From Lasiosphaeris hirsuta (Eukaryota; Ascomycota; Sordariomycetes; Sordariales; Lasiosphaeriaceae), in the NCBI GenBank assembly GCA_030549175.1, contig JAUKUA010000007.1, positions 2,604,001-2,668,000 on the forward strand: a DNA stretch of 64,000 nucleotides, given 5' to 3'. Positions 43,694 through 54,235 of this stretch are shown here, in pieces. Position 1 is the first letter of the stretch, and the number at the start of each line of letters is the position of its first letter. The translations under genes and the position numbers were made by a program. The notes under the pieces were generated by a model that saw only the letters and a list, made by a program, of their open reading frames with translations, did no database searches and was not told the DNA's origin.

Positions 43694-46363
43694 TACAACG
43701 CAGGTTGAAGGTGGATGAGGGGATCATAAGTTGGGCCACAGAAACCTTGAAATTGGAAATGAAATGCGAGGGGCAGGTGCAGGTGTAGTTTCCACGACGC
43801 CTTATTGAGCTAGCGGAGCCATGATTGACTGGCGACCGGCTGGCAAAGCCGCGGTGGGCAGGCGGGGCAGGCGGAGCCGGCGGGGGCCATGCGGGACCCG
43901 ATCAAGCCCCGGTCACCTCCTCGGCGCCGAGCCACGCGGCTGACACAGGAGTAACCGGGCAGGCTCAGCACAGCTGCCAACCTTAACTTCCAGCGACATG
44001 ATGCATGGTGTAGTGTGTAAGGTAAGTGGTGTGTGCGTGATGTGTATGTGATGTATCATGAACTTACCTTGGGGTGAGAATGCGTGAAAGAGTAGTCAGA
44101 GCCGAGAACAGAGTGGTGATGCTATGCCGTCCGTCCGAGCTGGGCGGGTGGATGTTGCAAGAAGAAGCGAAGAAGTGGCCGTTTGGAAGACGCTTTATAC
44201 CTTTTTTTTCCCGCCGATTTTTGGCTAGCCAACAAGATGATCAGCGAAGCCCTGGAAGAGAGATGATATGGAGATCACGGGATCAGTAGGTTAGGGAAGA
44301 ATCAGAGAATCAGGGAATCAGGGAACCAGGGCACCAGGGCACCGGGGCACCACAGGAACCAGACTAGCCGCATGTCACAGACACCACAAGCCTCGTCGAC
44401 TTTTTCAAGGCCCATCTCAAGCAGGAAAATATATGTTGGAAATCACCAGCAGCCAGCCGCGATGCTCAAGCCAATGTCGGGGCAGATGGGGAGACAGCAC
44501 TCGCTGCCTAGTCTGGCCGTCTTGATGGTTATCGGGCGTTCAATGCTTGTCTCGGACGAGGTAGAGACAATGTCAACGTACCTTGTTTCATTGCCCAGAG
44601 CAGGTCGATGTCCGAAGCCTGTCCAGCTCTGAGAGTGCTGGGGGACGGAATTCAGGAGTGTGTGTGTGTGTGGAAAAGTCGGCCTGATATAGGGAATGGC
44701 GCTTTATTTGTGCCATGCAGATATGTCATTTAGCTATACACGGCATGTCGACTGGAGTTCTTTGCCGTCTCGTTCCTTCCCAATGGGCAAAGGGCCACTT
44801 GATAAAGATGCAGACGGTCAAAGACAAGACCGTCCAAGGCAAGTACGACTTAGCGTGCATGTTGACAATGCCTCCCAAATCAAGACTCAGAACGGGTGAG
44901 GGCGAGATATATCCTGTTTCTCGCAGCCTGATGTTGATGCTGCTGTCAACCAATGGCATTGCTCAACTTTGACCTTCTGGTGAAAACCCCTACAAAGAAG
45001 TGTGGCCCGACTCAGCCTGATTCTCTCTCTGTGCGTCTTTGACACTCAATTTGCCTCCTATGTACTTACTTTACTTTGCCTACTCCAGGCACCTTGGATA
45101 CCTTAGTTTTTCAAAGCCTGGAATGTGGCCGATTGAGACTGGAATCAAGTTTTATATCTCTCTCTCATCCCATCATGTAAGTGGTGGTAGGTGGTTCCTG
45201 GGGTGGATGGAAGATGCCAAGCCTAAGATATGGAGACGCAGGGGGTTTGAATTTCCTGCCAACATATCTGGTCAGCGACTCAAAACTCCCTGACCAGAGG
45301 CTGCGAACTGTTCGCGGCTTCAAATTGGTCGCAATCATCACACGATCTGCGGCGGTTTTGAGCGTGTGGTCATCGGCACGTCCTCCCACCAAGCCCCTGA
45401 CGCTCACCCCTCGACGATACAACCACTCTATCCTCCAGGCAAGCATAGCATCAAGAAAATATACCAATTCATCGGGATAATGGGCCCATCTCGGCAGCTA
45501 TAGAGCTCAAAGGAGCTGTGAAGCAGAAGCCACTGTTGGACGCCGTCTTGCGCGCCATTGTGGTCGTGGATCGTGTTCATGCTGGCTTTGAGGGGGAGAT
45601 GCGCAGACTCTTGTCGAGCTGGTGCTCGGCTTCTCGCAGCATGCTGAATATCATGTTGAATCGCAAAGTCTGCTGGTGGCGCTCGGCCTTCGTTGACGGG
45701 ATGGAAACTTTTATAGTGGTAACGTTGGTGGTCGGCGATGAATGCCTGTTTGCCGTTGGGGCGAATGACTCGGACTGCCAGCTGAGCGGCCCGGAGGGGC
45801 TGAGAGTCGTCGATGCCTAAATGCTCATACAGAAATGGAGTCAGTATTTGAAAAGCTTCTGGGTGGGCTGGTGGGTATGGGGGCGAGGGAAACAGAAGAG
45901 CAGAGGTGTACTCAGGCCTTGGCAGAATGGGGGGGATTACGTTGGGACATCACGGCAACCACGCGAGTTGAGATTTGGAGAGCAGAGTTGTGAATAGACC
46001 GCGAGATTTCCTTATTGACTAGGCTAGGCCTGTCCCGAAATGCAAGCATGTGCCGAACTAGAGGCAATCATGATGTAGAAGAGCCCAGATAGATGACTTG
46101 CGAGAAAGCAAGCCCGACAAATGGTAATGCTGGGAGATGCCAATACCAGAGTTTGCAAATGACCGACCAGCCTGCCCCCGAAGCAAACCCAGCCTCCAAA
46201 TCATATCCATTGCCTCCTCCAATACATCCTCCTTCCTAGATGCCGAGCAACCCCCACCAGCATCGTGATGCTTTTCCTTTTCCCCACTTTGCCGAACGAA
46301 AATCAGAATGCGAGAATGCGAGATGATTAGATCAGTGTCTGTCATTGAGGGCGAGCACTTGAT
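43694..46363. other. Gene-poor stretch, about 2.7 kb
   Basis: No supported gene. Holds an 8-nt tandem repeat at 44300-44356 and a short (TG)n near 44659. A frame without ATG is open on the minus strand from about 45945 to 45425 and could be an exon, but I could not join it to anything. Confidence 0.5.
44300..44356 (+). repeat. 8-nt tandem repeat (AATCAGGG-like, about 7 copies)
   Basis: Units drift from AATCAGAG through AATCAGGG and AACCAGGG to CACCAGGG and CACCGGGG, a graded degeneration typical of slippage expansion. Confidence 0.8.
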
Positions 46364-47017
46364 TCAGACGGCAGGGCCGACGTTCTCATCATCATCCTGC
46401 TCCTCCTTCTTAACAGGCCTGCTTGGAAGTAAAGAGGTATGGTTAGACGTGGGCCGCACAGAGAAGGATGGGGGATGCAGCCCCAATGGTGTACTTACTG
46501 CTCGTCGCCGGACTCTTCTTTCTTAACACCCTTGCCCTTTCTGGCCTTCTCAGTCTTGACGCGCTTGCTGGGTGACTCCATGTCAGGCTCCGAGTCGTCC
46601 TGGGGGTCGCTGAGCTTGGCGGCAGCAGCCTTTTTAGCAGAGGCGGTCTTCTTTCCCGAAGCGGGAGCAGGGCGTTTCTTGGCGCTCTTCGGGGTCGAGG
46701 AACCCTCTCCGCCGTCGGACTTGGCAGCCGGGCCACTACCCTCCTTGCGGCGCAGCTTCTGCAAGTGCTGTCTGTAGAGAGAAGAGATGTTAGCAATCCG
46801 AATGTTTTCCAAATGCAAAGCGAAATTGTGCTATGCTGGCTGTGTGTCCAAAAATTTACGTAATAGCCTTCACGGTGCAAGTGTAGCCAAAGCTATGCAT
46901 GCGCGCCATGACGCTGCGAAGCTGTTCTTGGCTGGGTTGGAACTCTTGGGTCATGGCTGTGAGGAGATCATGGTCCGCCTTGTGGTCCCATGTCATCCGA
47001 GTATCCGTGCTTGCCAT
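46364..47017 (-). CDS. Myb/SANT-like module A with the Lys-rich tail exons (complete gene)
   Basis: Three exons, 47017-46860, 46771-46499 and 46418-46364, give 161 residues. Exon 1 (158 nt, phase-2 donor AC|GTAAAT) encodes a Myb-like helical domain: 'MTWDHKADHDLLTAMTQEF', 'QEQLRSVMARMHSFGYTCTV' and KAIT. Exon 2 opens 'QHLQKLRRKEGSG', completing the third helix in the manner of fungal Myb/AT-hook proteins, then becomes Lys/Ala/Ser-rich with basic patches (SAKKRPAPASGKK, SPSKRVKTEKARK). Exon 3 encodes an acidic tail. Probably a nuclear DNA- or chromatin-binding protein. It is the only member of the seven-module array with downstream exons. Unspliced RNA would stop at the donor (ACG TAA). Confidence 0.8.
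46499..46771 (-). other. Candidate shared (constant) tail exon of the Myb-like array
   Basis: Begins after a TCTCTACAG acceptor with a single nucleotide A followed by CAG CAC TTG CAG. This phase fits every one of the seven upstream phase-2 donors, and each join gives a plausible x-QHLQKLRR sequence. Sharing is inferred. Confidence 0.5.
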
Positions 47018-47231
47018 TGTTGCTGGTCGAGGATGGCGAGGTCTGAAAGAGGTGTTGTGGTGGAAGAGACTTCTTCGTTGCTGGGTGAAATGTTTGGGAA
47101 GAGCGAGGAAGGGGAAGGAAGAGGGCGGTGGGAAACTGGGAAATGGAAATGGGAAATGGGAAACGGAAAAGCAGCGAGGGGCAGAATTTTCAGATTTTTT
47201 CAAAATGGGAAGGAGTGGGAAGGTTGCATAC

Positions 47232-47383
47232 AAGGCGGCACTCGCTGTGTACAAGTATCCTTTCTCCTCAACCCGTTCTAAGATTTTCTCCCACTCGGAC
47301 GGAGCGGGTGGCGCCTCCAGCACGATTGCCTGGAGGAGCGCTAGATGAGCGCCATGGTCCCAGACTGTAGCTTTGGCTGCCAT
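47232..47383 (-). CDS. Myb/SANT-like module B (first exon only)
   Basis: ATG-initiated 152-nt exon, 50 codons plus 2 nt, ending TT|GTATGC. Encodes 'KATVWDHGAHLALLQAIVLE', 'PSEWEKILERVEEKGYLYTA' and SAA. No tail exon fits in the 214 nt before module A. Joining to the tail at 46771 gives ...SAALQHLQKLRR. Homologous in layout to module A but with few identical residues. Confidence 0.6.
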
Positions 47384-47527
47384 TTTTGCGAGGTTGTGGT
47401 GGTTGCTGTTGCGACGAGAGCAAACTTTTGCGAGAGGAAAAAGACAATGGACTGGGACAAGAGGCTGGGTGAGGTTTGTGCAAGCTCAAAAAGAAATCTC
47501 GGGAGATGGATTGGGGGGCCCAAGAGG

Positions 47528-47566
47528 AGGACCTGCGAGAGGGACCTGCGAGAGGGACCTGCGAGA
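47528..47566 (+). repeat. 13-nt tandem repeat, 3 copies, between modules C and B
   Basis: Unit GGGACCTGCGAGA repeated three times in the spacer downstream of the module C donor. Confidence 0.85.
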
Positions 47567-47590
47567 GGACCCACAAAGTGCGAGACGTAC

Positions 47591-47742
47591 TGAAGTGCCG
47601 ACTCGCTGAATGTGTATCCTTGAGCCTGCAAAGTGGCCATAACCGCTCGCCAGTCATCTGGCCTCGGCGCCCAGTGCTTGACCAGAGCCAAGAGGATGTC
47701 CTCATGGACCTCTGAGTCCCACTTCTGGAGAATGCGTGGCAT
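47591..47742 (-). CDS. Myb/SANT-like module C (first exon only)
   Basis: 152-nt exon from ATG to donor CA|GTACGT, phase 2. Encodes 'LQKWDSEVHEDILLALVKHW', 'PDDWRAVMATLQAQGYTFSE' and SAL. The W-D...LL and GYTF positions align with the AT-hook gene exon at 51651-51500. Joining to the tail at 46771 gives ...SALQQHLQKLRR. No own tail in the 207 nt to module B. Confidence 0.65.
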
Positions 47743-47903
47743 GGCGATTTGCGGGACTTGGGTTACTTGTGTGACTTGCTGTTTTCGGGATTTGCGCGCT
47801 GGCGTGCTTGCGAGGAGCGGGAAAGAAGGAAAAAAAAACTTGAAGTAGGTGAAACAGTTTGGGTTATGGTGGGGAGTGCTGAGGAAGGAGGCGGGGACCA
47901 TAC

Positions 47904-48064
47904 AGAAGAGCATTATCGCTGAATGTGTGGCCCTTTTCACGCAAACCAGCGATCATTTGGTAGCAGTCCATGGCATTTGGCCGAAAATGGTTGTTCATAG
48001 CTTTGAGAACATCGAGCAGAACCTGGTCGTCCCAGGTGGCTGGCTTGGATGACTTGGGCGCCAT
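47904..48064 (-). CDS. Myb/SANT-like module D (first exon only)
   Basis: 161-nt exon, ATG to donor CT|GTATGG, phase 2. Encodes 'ATWDDQVLLDVLKAMNNHF', 'MDCYQMIAGLREKGHTFSDN' and AL. Possible join: ...DNALLQHLQKLRR. The 161 nt to module C hold no acceptor-plus-tail. Confidence 0.62.
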
Positions 48065-48115
48065 TTTGTGGAGTGCGTAAATGGTGGTGGTGGTGAAGGT
48101 GTGAAGGTGATGCTG

Positions 48116-48168
48116 AGGAAAGCGAAGAAGATGAGGAGGATGAGGAAGATGAGGAAGATGGGAGGGAA
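48116..48168 (+). repeat. Purine-rich GAGGAAGAT-type repeat before module D
   Basis: Degenerate 9-nt units (GATGAGGAA) on the plus strand; read in the coding direction this is a C/T-rich tract just upstream of the module D ATG, as in fungal core promoters. Confidence 0.7.
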
Positions 48169-48252
48169 AGTAGGCATTGGGAAGGGAGGGCACTGGCCGC
48201 TTGGCCCACGCTCTTTCCCCTCGTCCTCTCCAAACTGCGTGTTATCACGAAC

Positions 48253-48392
48253 CTGATGGCATTCCAGTTGGTCTGGTGGCCGCGCTCGTTCATGAAGCGA
48301 ACAATGTCCTCCTGCTGCTCCTTGGTGAGAGGTAGTAGCACGGTGAGGGTGGCCTCAAAGAGGTCCTCGCGGATGTCTTCCCACTTCACCAT
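48253..48392 (-). CDS. Myb/SANT-like module E (first exon only)
   Basis: 140-nt exon, the shortest, ATG to AG|GTTCGT, phase 2; the donor is weaker than the others. Encodes 'MVKWEDIREDLFEATLTVLL', 'KEQQEDIVRFMNERGHQTNW' and NAI. Possible join: ...NWNAIRQHLQKLRR. Confidence 0.58.
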
Positions 48393-48729
48393 TATGATGA
48401 TTATGTATGGGTTTATTCGGCGTGGTAGTGGTGTTGAGAGATGTGCAAAATTGAAGGCGTGAGCAGCGATTGCTGTGAAGTGTGTGCTTTGTGTGTTTTG
48501 TGAAGCTGCGAAGAAGTGGGCAAAGCGAGGAAATTGTTCCTCCTTCAGGAAAACGACCGGGCGCTATGACCTCCACAGCGGCCAGAACAACGAGTAACGA
48601 GAAATCAGAACAGAACTGGGGAGCAGCCCGACCGCTCTCACTTAAGGTGCCGGATTGAGTCGAGGGGCGAGGGCATCCAGATGTTTGTGGTCCGTGCGTA
48701 GGAAAAGGGGTAGACACCAAGGGACGTAC

Positions 48730-48884
48730 AGAAACTGCCGCCAGTTGTAGTCTTTGTGGCCCATATCATGCATGTTTTGCAGGAACCTGTCCTTGAACTT
48801 TGGGAGGTGTGGCTTGGCAGCTTCGAAAAGACACACTACCATGTCATACTCTCGCTCACGCATCTCTTCGAGAGTGGGTGACAT
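48730..48884 (-). CDS. Myb/SANT-like module F (first exon only)
   Basis: 155-nt exon, ATG to CT|GTACGT, phase 2. Encodes 'LEEMREREYDMVVCLFEAAK', 'KDRFLQNMHDMGHKDYNWRQ' and F. The usual first Trp is replaced by Tyr, the most diverged module. Preceded by a long C/T-rich tract in the coding direction. Possible join: ...NWRQFLQHLQKLRR. Confidence 0.55.
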
Positions 48885-48934
48885 CTCGAGTTCAAGTTGT
48901 GGTGTAGTAGACGAGTTGACGAAGGTGGTTGTGG

Positions 48935-49015
48935 GAAGAGAGAGAACAAAAAGCAGAAAGCAGAAAAGCAGAAAGAAGAAAGGCAGAAAGGCAGAAAGGC
49001 AAAAAGGCAGAGAGA
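48935..49015 (+). repeat. Purine-rich (GCAGAAAG)n-like tract upstream of module F
   Basis: Degenerate 8-nt repeats; in the coding direction it is an AG-free pyrimidine tract 50-130 nt before the module F ATG. Confidence 0.75.
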
Positions 49016-49082
49016 ACGGGGGACGGGCTCGGGTACGAGACAACATGCGGCAAAGCAGCGTAGAATAGCAAACTGGACTTAC

Positions 49083-49255
49083 CTGATGGCATCCCAAGTG
49101 TAGGTGAATCCTCTGTCCTTCATGGACTGGACGATTTCATCCTTCGTGAGATTGACAGTCTCCATCGAGATCGAATCGATCATGGCTAACAACAGGGCTT
49201 CATGTGTCTCGGATGACCATCTGGCCAACACACGAGCGGGACCAGGGCTAGCCAT
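49083..49255 (-). CDS. Myb/SANT-like module G (first exon only)
   Basis: 173-nt exon, the longest and most 5' of the array, ATG to AG|GTAAGT (consensus donor), phase 2. Encodes 'VLARWSSETHEALLLAMIDS', 'KDEIVQSMKDRGFTYTWDAI'. Unspliced RNA stops at the donor (AGG TAA). Possible join: ...TWDAIRQHLQKLRR. Confidence 0.65.
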
Positions 49256-50543
49256 TGTCGTGATATCGTTTCAGTTGAGATTTGTGGTGTTCAGGTAATA
49301 ACCTGGTGAGGCTGGCAGGAAGTGGTGATGCCAGCTAGAAGGTTGTGACGTCGAGAAGATGGTCGTATTTTTTTTTGTTGGTTGTGCGGAAACAAGGAAA
49401 GAGGTGGGAGCGAATTTTTTCCCTTGACATGAGAACACACACACACACACACACATACACACACTTGGACCGGCACTTGGCCGACGCTTCGGAAGGCGGG
49501 TTCCCATGGGGAGTTGGAGAAGCCCGAGAAAATCGGGGTAGAAGTCGGAGTAGGAGTCGGAGGAGTCGGAGTAAGAGCCGGAGGTGCTGGCGTGGACCGG
49601 GCGAGCCTGGGCGGGAAGGAAGTGACAAAAAAAACCCTGCAACAACCGTGATACATGCATGCATGATGGGTCGCTTTCGGGCCTCGTCTCCTTCAATAGT
49701 AGGAATGATCGAGGCCTCTTAACGCCCTTCACAGAGTCCAGCTTCAATTCGTACGCTACACAGACCTCCCTCACCTTCCCACTCAGGAATCATGTTCAAA
49801 TGTGGCAAGCAATGCTTGAACCACTGGTCGGGAGGCCGAATGACCCTAGAGGGAGAGCTACAGCAATGAGTTAGCATCCGTAGTTTATGAGAGGGCAGGT
49901 TGAAAACTCCGGTAATGCCTACAAGGAATCGCCATGGCATATTACAAGACACGCTGGCGAGGGAAGAGAGACCAGAGCATGATAGCCCTGGTCAAGGCTA
50001 CCCACACTTTGAAATAAGCGCAATGAATTTTCCTGAACTGCCAAGTGACCTCACTATCTCTTTGCCAAATGCCCCTGGAATAGTCTGAGGCATATGCCTG
50101 GCAGATTCAGGAGTAGTGGTAGAAATATTCCTCCCCCTTCCCTCTCCTAGGCGAAGGCACCGCGCTCGTGAGACGAACAGCCGCCTGGTTAGTTGACCGC
50201 GTTGCGCTGCGAGTAGGGATTTTTCACTCTCGTGCCCTCGCCGATGTCTCGGACCAACGGGACTATCACGCCCGAAAACCGAATCCAGAACTCCAAATTC
50301 GTGCCCAAACAGATCTTACATCAACCACCATCGACGTGACCATCGACGGCAGACAAGCCCCGAGCGCGGAATCGACGAGACCGATCCCCCTAAAGCGACC
50401 CAGGATCCCCCTCAAACTCCAACCGCACCGACCTACATGAGAACTACTACTACTATACTTCGCTGTAGCTGTAACTTGCGATTATATTAGTCATGATACA
50501 CTCACTGGGAGCGGGCACAAGAGATCTGAAGGGGGATAGCTAC
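49256..50543. other. Intergenic, about 1.3 kb, upstream of the module array
   Basis: Separates module G from the AT-hook gene. Contains (CA)n at 49434-49464 and TCGGAG-type repeats near 49545-49580. Plus-strand sequence 50230-50440 is open in all three frames but gives no recognisable protein. Confidence 0.5.
49434..49464 (+). repeat. (CA)n microsatellite
   Basis: Thirty-one nucleotides of nearly perfect CA dinucleotide repeat in the region upstream of module G. Confidence 0.9.
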
Positions 50544-51651
50544 TCACTCAGGCACATACGGATTCCCAGACGACGGGTCGTTGTGAGCGGCGAGGGCATT
50601 CATCACTGCCTCGTCATCCAAGGACGGGTTCTCATCCAGCCTGGGCCGTTTTGCGGCGTGTTCATCGTCGGCATCAGCATCCTCTAGACTGGGGTCGACA
50701 GCGAGGTCGTCGGCCACCGGCGTGTCTGCTTGAGTGGAGAGCGATGATGCGATAGGAGGTGGCGGCTGGGATCCGCTCTGGCCAGTCTCAATACCCTGAG
50801 TGTCGGAAAGACCCGAGATATCAGAGCCACCGGCCACGCCAGAGAGATCCGGTATGCCGGGGACACCGACGAGGCTAGGATCTCCGGGAGTGCCGCCCTC
50901 TACGGGGGCAACGGCAGGTTGCTTCCTCGGCCGCCCGCGACCGGGACCAGGCCGGCGGGTGATGGGGTTCTGGGTGGGATCAGCCTTCCGCGGATTGTTC
51001 TCATTGGAGACCCCGTTGGCTTCGGCTTTGTTCTGGGCTCGACGGAGCCCCTGAAAGTGTTGGCTGGAACAAGTTAGTGCGAGATACGAGGAGGCACATG
51101 TGACACGAGAAGCAGGAAGAAGGGTCAATTGGGCATTGTGAGCTTATAGCAGCCCCTATGCATGATGTGTGTGGTATATATATGGCCATGCATGCGTGCA
51201 TCTGTCTGTCTGTATGCGCGGGTGGGGACCCGCAGGCATGCGACGGACATCTGCTGCTTCGACATTGATTCTCGATATCGTAATCCGTCGCCCCCGTTTG
51301 GAACGGAACTGGATTGGCGGGCGGGGCGGCAGGCAGAGCAACTTGTTCTTGATTGAGAGCGATTTACACGCTCGAGGAGCGGCAGAGATATAAATACACG
51401 CAAGACTTGAAGGAAAAGAAAGGCGGGCAGCTACGAGAATATTGGAGGGGAGATATCGACATGATGATGGGGATGAGGATGAGATGGAAGCGCACTCACC
51501 GACATCCCTCATTGGTGAAGCCGTAGCCCAGGGTGCGCATGTGGTTGCCTATCGTGGTCCATTCGGAGCCGCTGATGACGCCAATGTTCTTGACCGACAG
51601 GATGGTAAAGAACAGGTCCTTGTCGGCCCGGTCATTCCAGTTCTTGTTCAT
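50544..51651 (-). CDS. Myb/SANT-like AT-hook protein (complete two-exon paralogue of the array)
   Basis: Two exons, 51651-51500 (152 nt) and 51063-50544, give 223 residues. Exon 1 encodes 'NKNWNDRADKDLFFTILSVK', 'SEWTTIGNHMRTLGYGFTNE' and GC; it ends in phase 2 (CG|GTGAGT). Exon 2 opens 'RQHFQGLRRAQNKAEANG', completing the Myb-like domain, then carries an AT-hook, 'RRPGPGRGRPRKQP', that binds the minor groove of A/T DNA. The remainder is Pro/Gly/Asp-rich, with a basic patch AAKRPRL. Its exon-1 length, phase-2 junction and QHxQxLRR start are the same as in modules A-G, so it shows the ancestral layout. An ATG at 51744 would extend the N-terminus by 31 residues. Nuclear regulator by inference. 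Confidence 0.85.
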
Positions 51652-54235
51652 TGCGGACGACGACGTCGCGGAGGGTATGAGTCCAGCCAGGGCTGCTATA
51701 GGGTGGTCGACCGAGTCAACCGTGGCGAAGTGGATAGGCTGCAAAATTGCTAAGAACTGCTAAGGAGAGATGGTTTTGCACCGCGAAGAGACGAGCTGCT
51801 CAAACAGATGGGCAGCAGGCTCAACATTTAACCGAGTCCCGACCTGACCAGTGGCCTTTTGCTGTGTGAGCAGTTGTAGGCCGACCCAGTGCCAATCAGA
51901 AATGCCGAAGGCTGGCGTCCCCGCATGGAGAAGCACCAAAGCCAGCAGCTAGCAGCGGGGAAAGCAGGCGTTGGGTGACGCCCAGGCATGAACGCCCTGA
52001 GTCCGGGACTGCCTGATTGCCTGAGGCTGCTACATGGGCTAAGCTGCACGCCACTAATCCCACGCCCCAGTCGTCGCATCAGCATCCATGGACGTATGTA
52101 TGTACGTACACCGCCGAAGTCAAGTGATTTGGCGCCAGCAACGCGACTACCAGTCACACAGTGTCGATTGCGACGCGGTGCTAGCCCGGCTTGAACTTTT
52201 TTTAACCACCCGACTCCAACCACCTCATTTTGCAGCAGCCGTTAAGCGGTTCCCGTCCACCACCTGCGCCCCAAAGTCGCTAGAAGTCAATTGCGTGCCC
52301 GACAGAGCGGCCTCTGTGGCCCCCTTTCCCCCATCTCAAAGAATAAAGACAATTATAACTCCAGGCTCTTCTGCTCACAACTCAGCAACATATCAGCAAG
52401 ATGGCAGCCTCTTCTTCTTTTTTTCCCAGCCTTGCAGAAGGCCTGTAGTTGTCTTGCTCGGCTGTCAAAGGGTGGGGTGCTGATGGAGGGGTATCTGATA
52501 CCTGACCGCTACATCCCCAGATAAGGCGGCCAAGGCAACTCGCAACTGACATGCCATCTACCGCATCCCCATGGCGTTCTATGTCGCTCCATGTCGCTGC
52601 TGTTGGGGCCACGTACTCTCCGCTGCCTCAGTCCATCCGCACAAAATGACCGTCGTACCAGGCGAGTACTGCCTTCCTGACACCACGGAACCGTCTCGCA
52701 GCTCCGTCATCGCCAATGAGACGCCCCCTCTCCCTCCCCAACCACCTGAATAACCCCCCCCTAAAGCCCAAGAACACACTATGGTGACTCGAATGACTCA
52801 CAAGTCTCACGGCAGCTATCACACCGTTCCTGAATGGATTTCGCAATTGATCCCGATCTTGCATGGCCTTCAGGGATGCCCCTCCGCCGTTGGCGCATGG
52901 TTCGCCTGCCTCGACGCGGCCAGTTGTCCCGCCAAAGCGGCCGTGTATTTTGTTTCCTTCCGGCATCATTGCAGTTGCCATTGTCAGACTTCCCAAGCAG
53001 AGATAGCAATGGACCTGGACGCGGCCAAAAGAGAGACGACGCCACCCAAATCGCGAAGCTTGCATGTCGCCGATTGGGAGCTCGCCACTGGATGAGGGGG
53101 ATTGCCGTCGCTCGCCGCTAGCAATTGGAAGATTCGCAGAAAACTTGCAAGACTCGGCGGTGCCACATCGCTCAACAGGGGGGGGGGGAGGGGACAAGGG
53201 CGACAGGCGGCAGGGATGCGCATGCATGTCTTGGAAAACCACTTTACGCGGTAGCCCCGCGGCGCCGCGTCTCCTCGTCGCTCCCTCCCACCATCCACAC
53301 CACTATCACAACTTGGAAGTCATCTATTTGGTCGTGCCCTTGCTTCCGGTCCCATTTTTTTGTTGAGTCCTCCCACCCACCCAGCAGCAAGCTGACGAAC
53401 GGGCAACCATTTCCGCCGCTGTAGGAGTACTCCGACCAGAAGTAGCTTACCAAGGACTAGCTGCTTGATTGAAAGCAAATGTCCGCACTGGTGCCGCTCC
53501 CGACCAAATGAGACCAAATCGGGGTGGCCTCGCAAAGAGAACTGCGTCCTTTGGCACCCTTTCTTTGGACGTGGCGCTTTAAACCCTGCCGGCCTCCCAC
53601 AATGACTGCTCGCACCTGAGCAAACAAGTCTTCTTTCCTGCATCCTTCGTCTCTTTGGTCATGGTGTCTTTCTCAACAACGCCTCTTATCTCAGTGTCCG
53701 CGCCGAAGGACTGGGCGTGTCTTTTGCCCCGAAAGGCAAGGCCGCCCACTCGGCTTGCTGCCGGTCCATCAAGGGGAAGGGGGGAGCGGATCACCCGTAG
53801 CGTAGACGAATAATGGGGGCCTACTTCTTCCCCCGGCCTGCTGCCAAAGGCGGTCCCGGTCCGTCTATGGCGCTTCCTTGTGTCTTTTTATGGTGAAACA
53901 TCCATATAATCCCACAATCCCGCCAGCCTCACTTCTCTCTGTTCACACCCAGCTCGTCAGTGACTCACTCCCCCACACTCGAGCGGCCGGATTCGGTCAG
54001 TGTGATCCTTGCCACTGCCTATGCTCCAGGTAGTCCACCTCTGCTGTTCAGGTTCATATTGGACCACCACCCCCTCTCACCTCTAGTAATTCTCTCCTCT
54101 TGCTGTGGTCGGCTGGCTTTCGACCTGCTCTCTCGCTCTCTCTCTCTTTCGCTCTCTCCATCTCTCTCCTTACCACCATCAGGATACGCCAGAGCAAGTC
54201 CCCCGCCAGACCGAACGAGCAAGACATCGCCCCCC
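51652..54235. other. Gene-poor stretch, about 2.6 kb
   Basis: No supported gene. Holds an 11-nt G run at 53178-53188 and, from 54125 to 54175, a (CT)n-rich leader directly before the next Myb-like gene. Minus-strand frame 52628-53242 is open but lacks coding character. Confidence 0.5.

Noticed and set aside
43103..43708. 201-codon plus-strand frame with Leu/Phe-rich repeats
   Set aside because: Complement of the charged Arg/Glu repeats of the minus-strand 145-aa gene; the minus strand has normal codon use and the neighbouring gene direction.
46860..49255. Serial splicing of all Myb-like modules into one multi-domain protein
   Set aside because: Acceptors I checked before the ATGs of modules F, D and C give the wrong phase or a stop after a phase-2 donor, and the other modules carry C/T-rich leaders instead of a clear acceptor.
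52628..53242. 204-codon minus-strand frame in the gene-poor stretch
   Set aside because: Composition is not coding-like and no splice sites or motifs support it.
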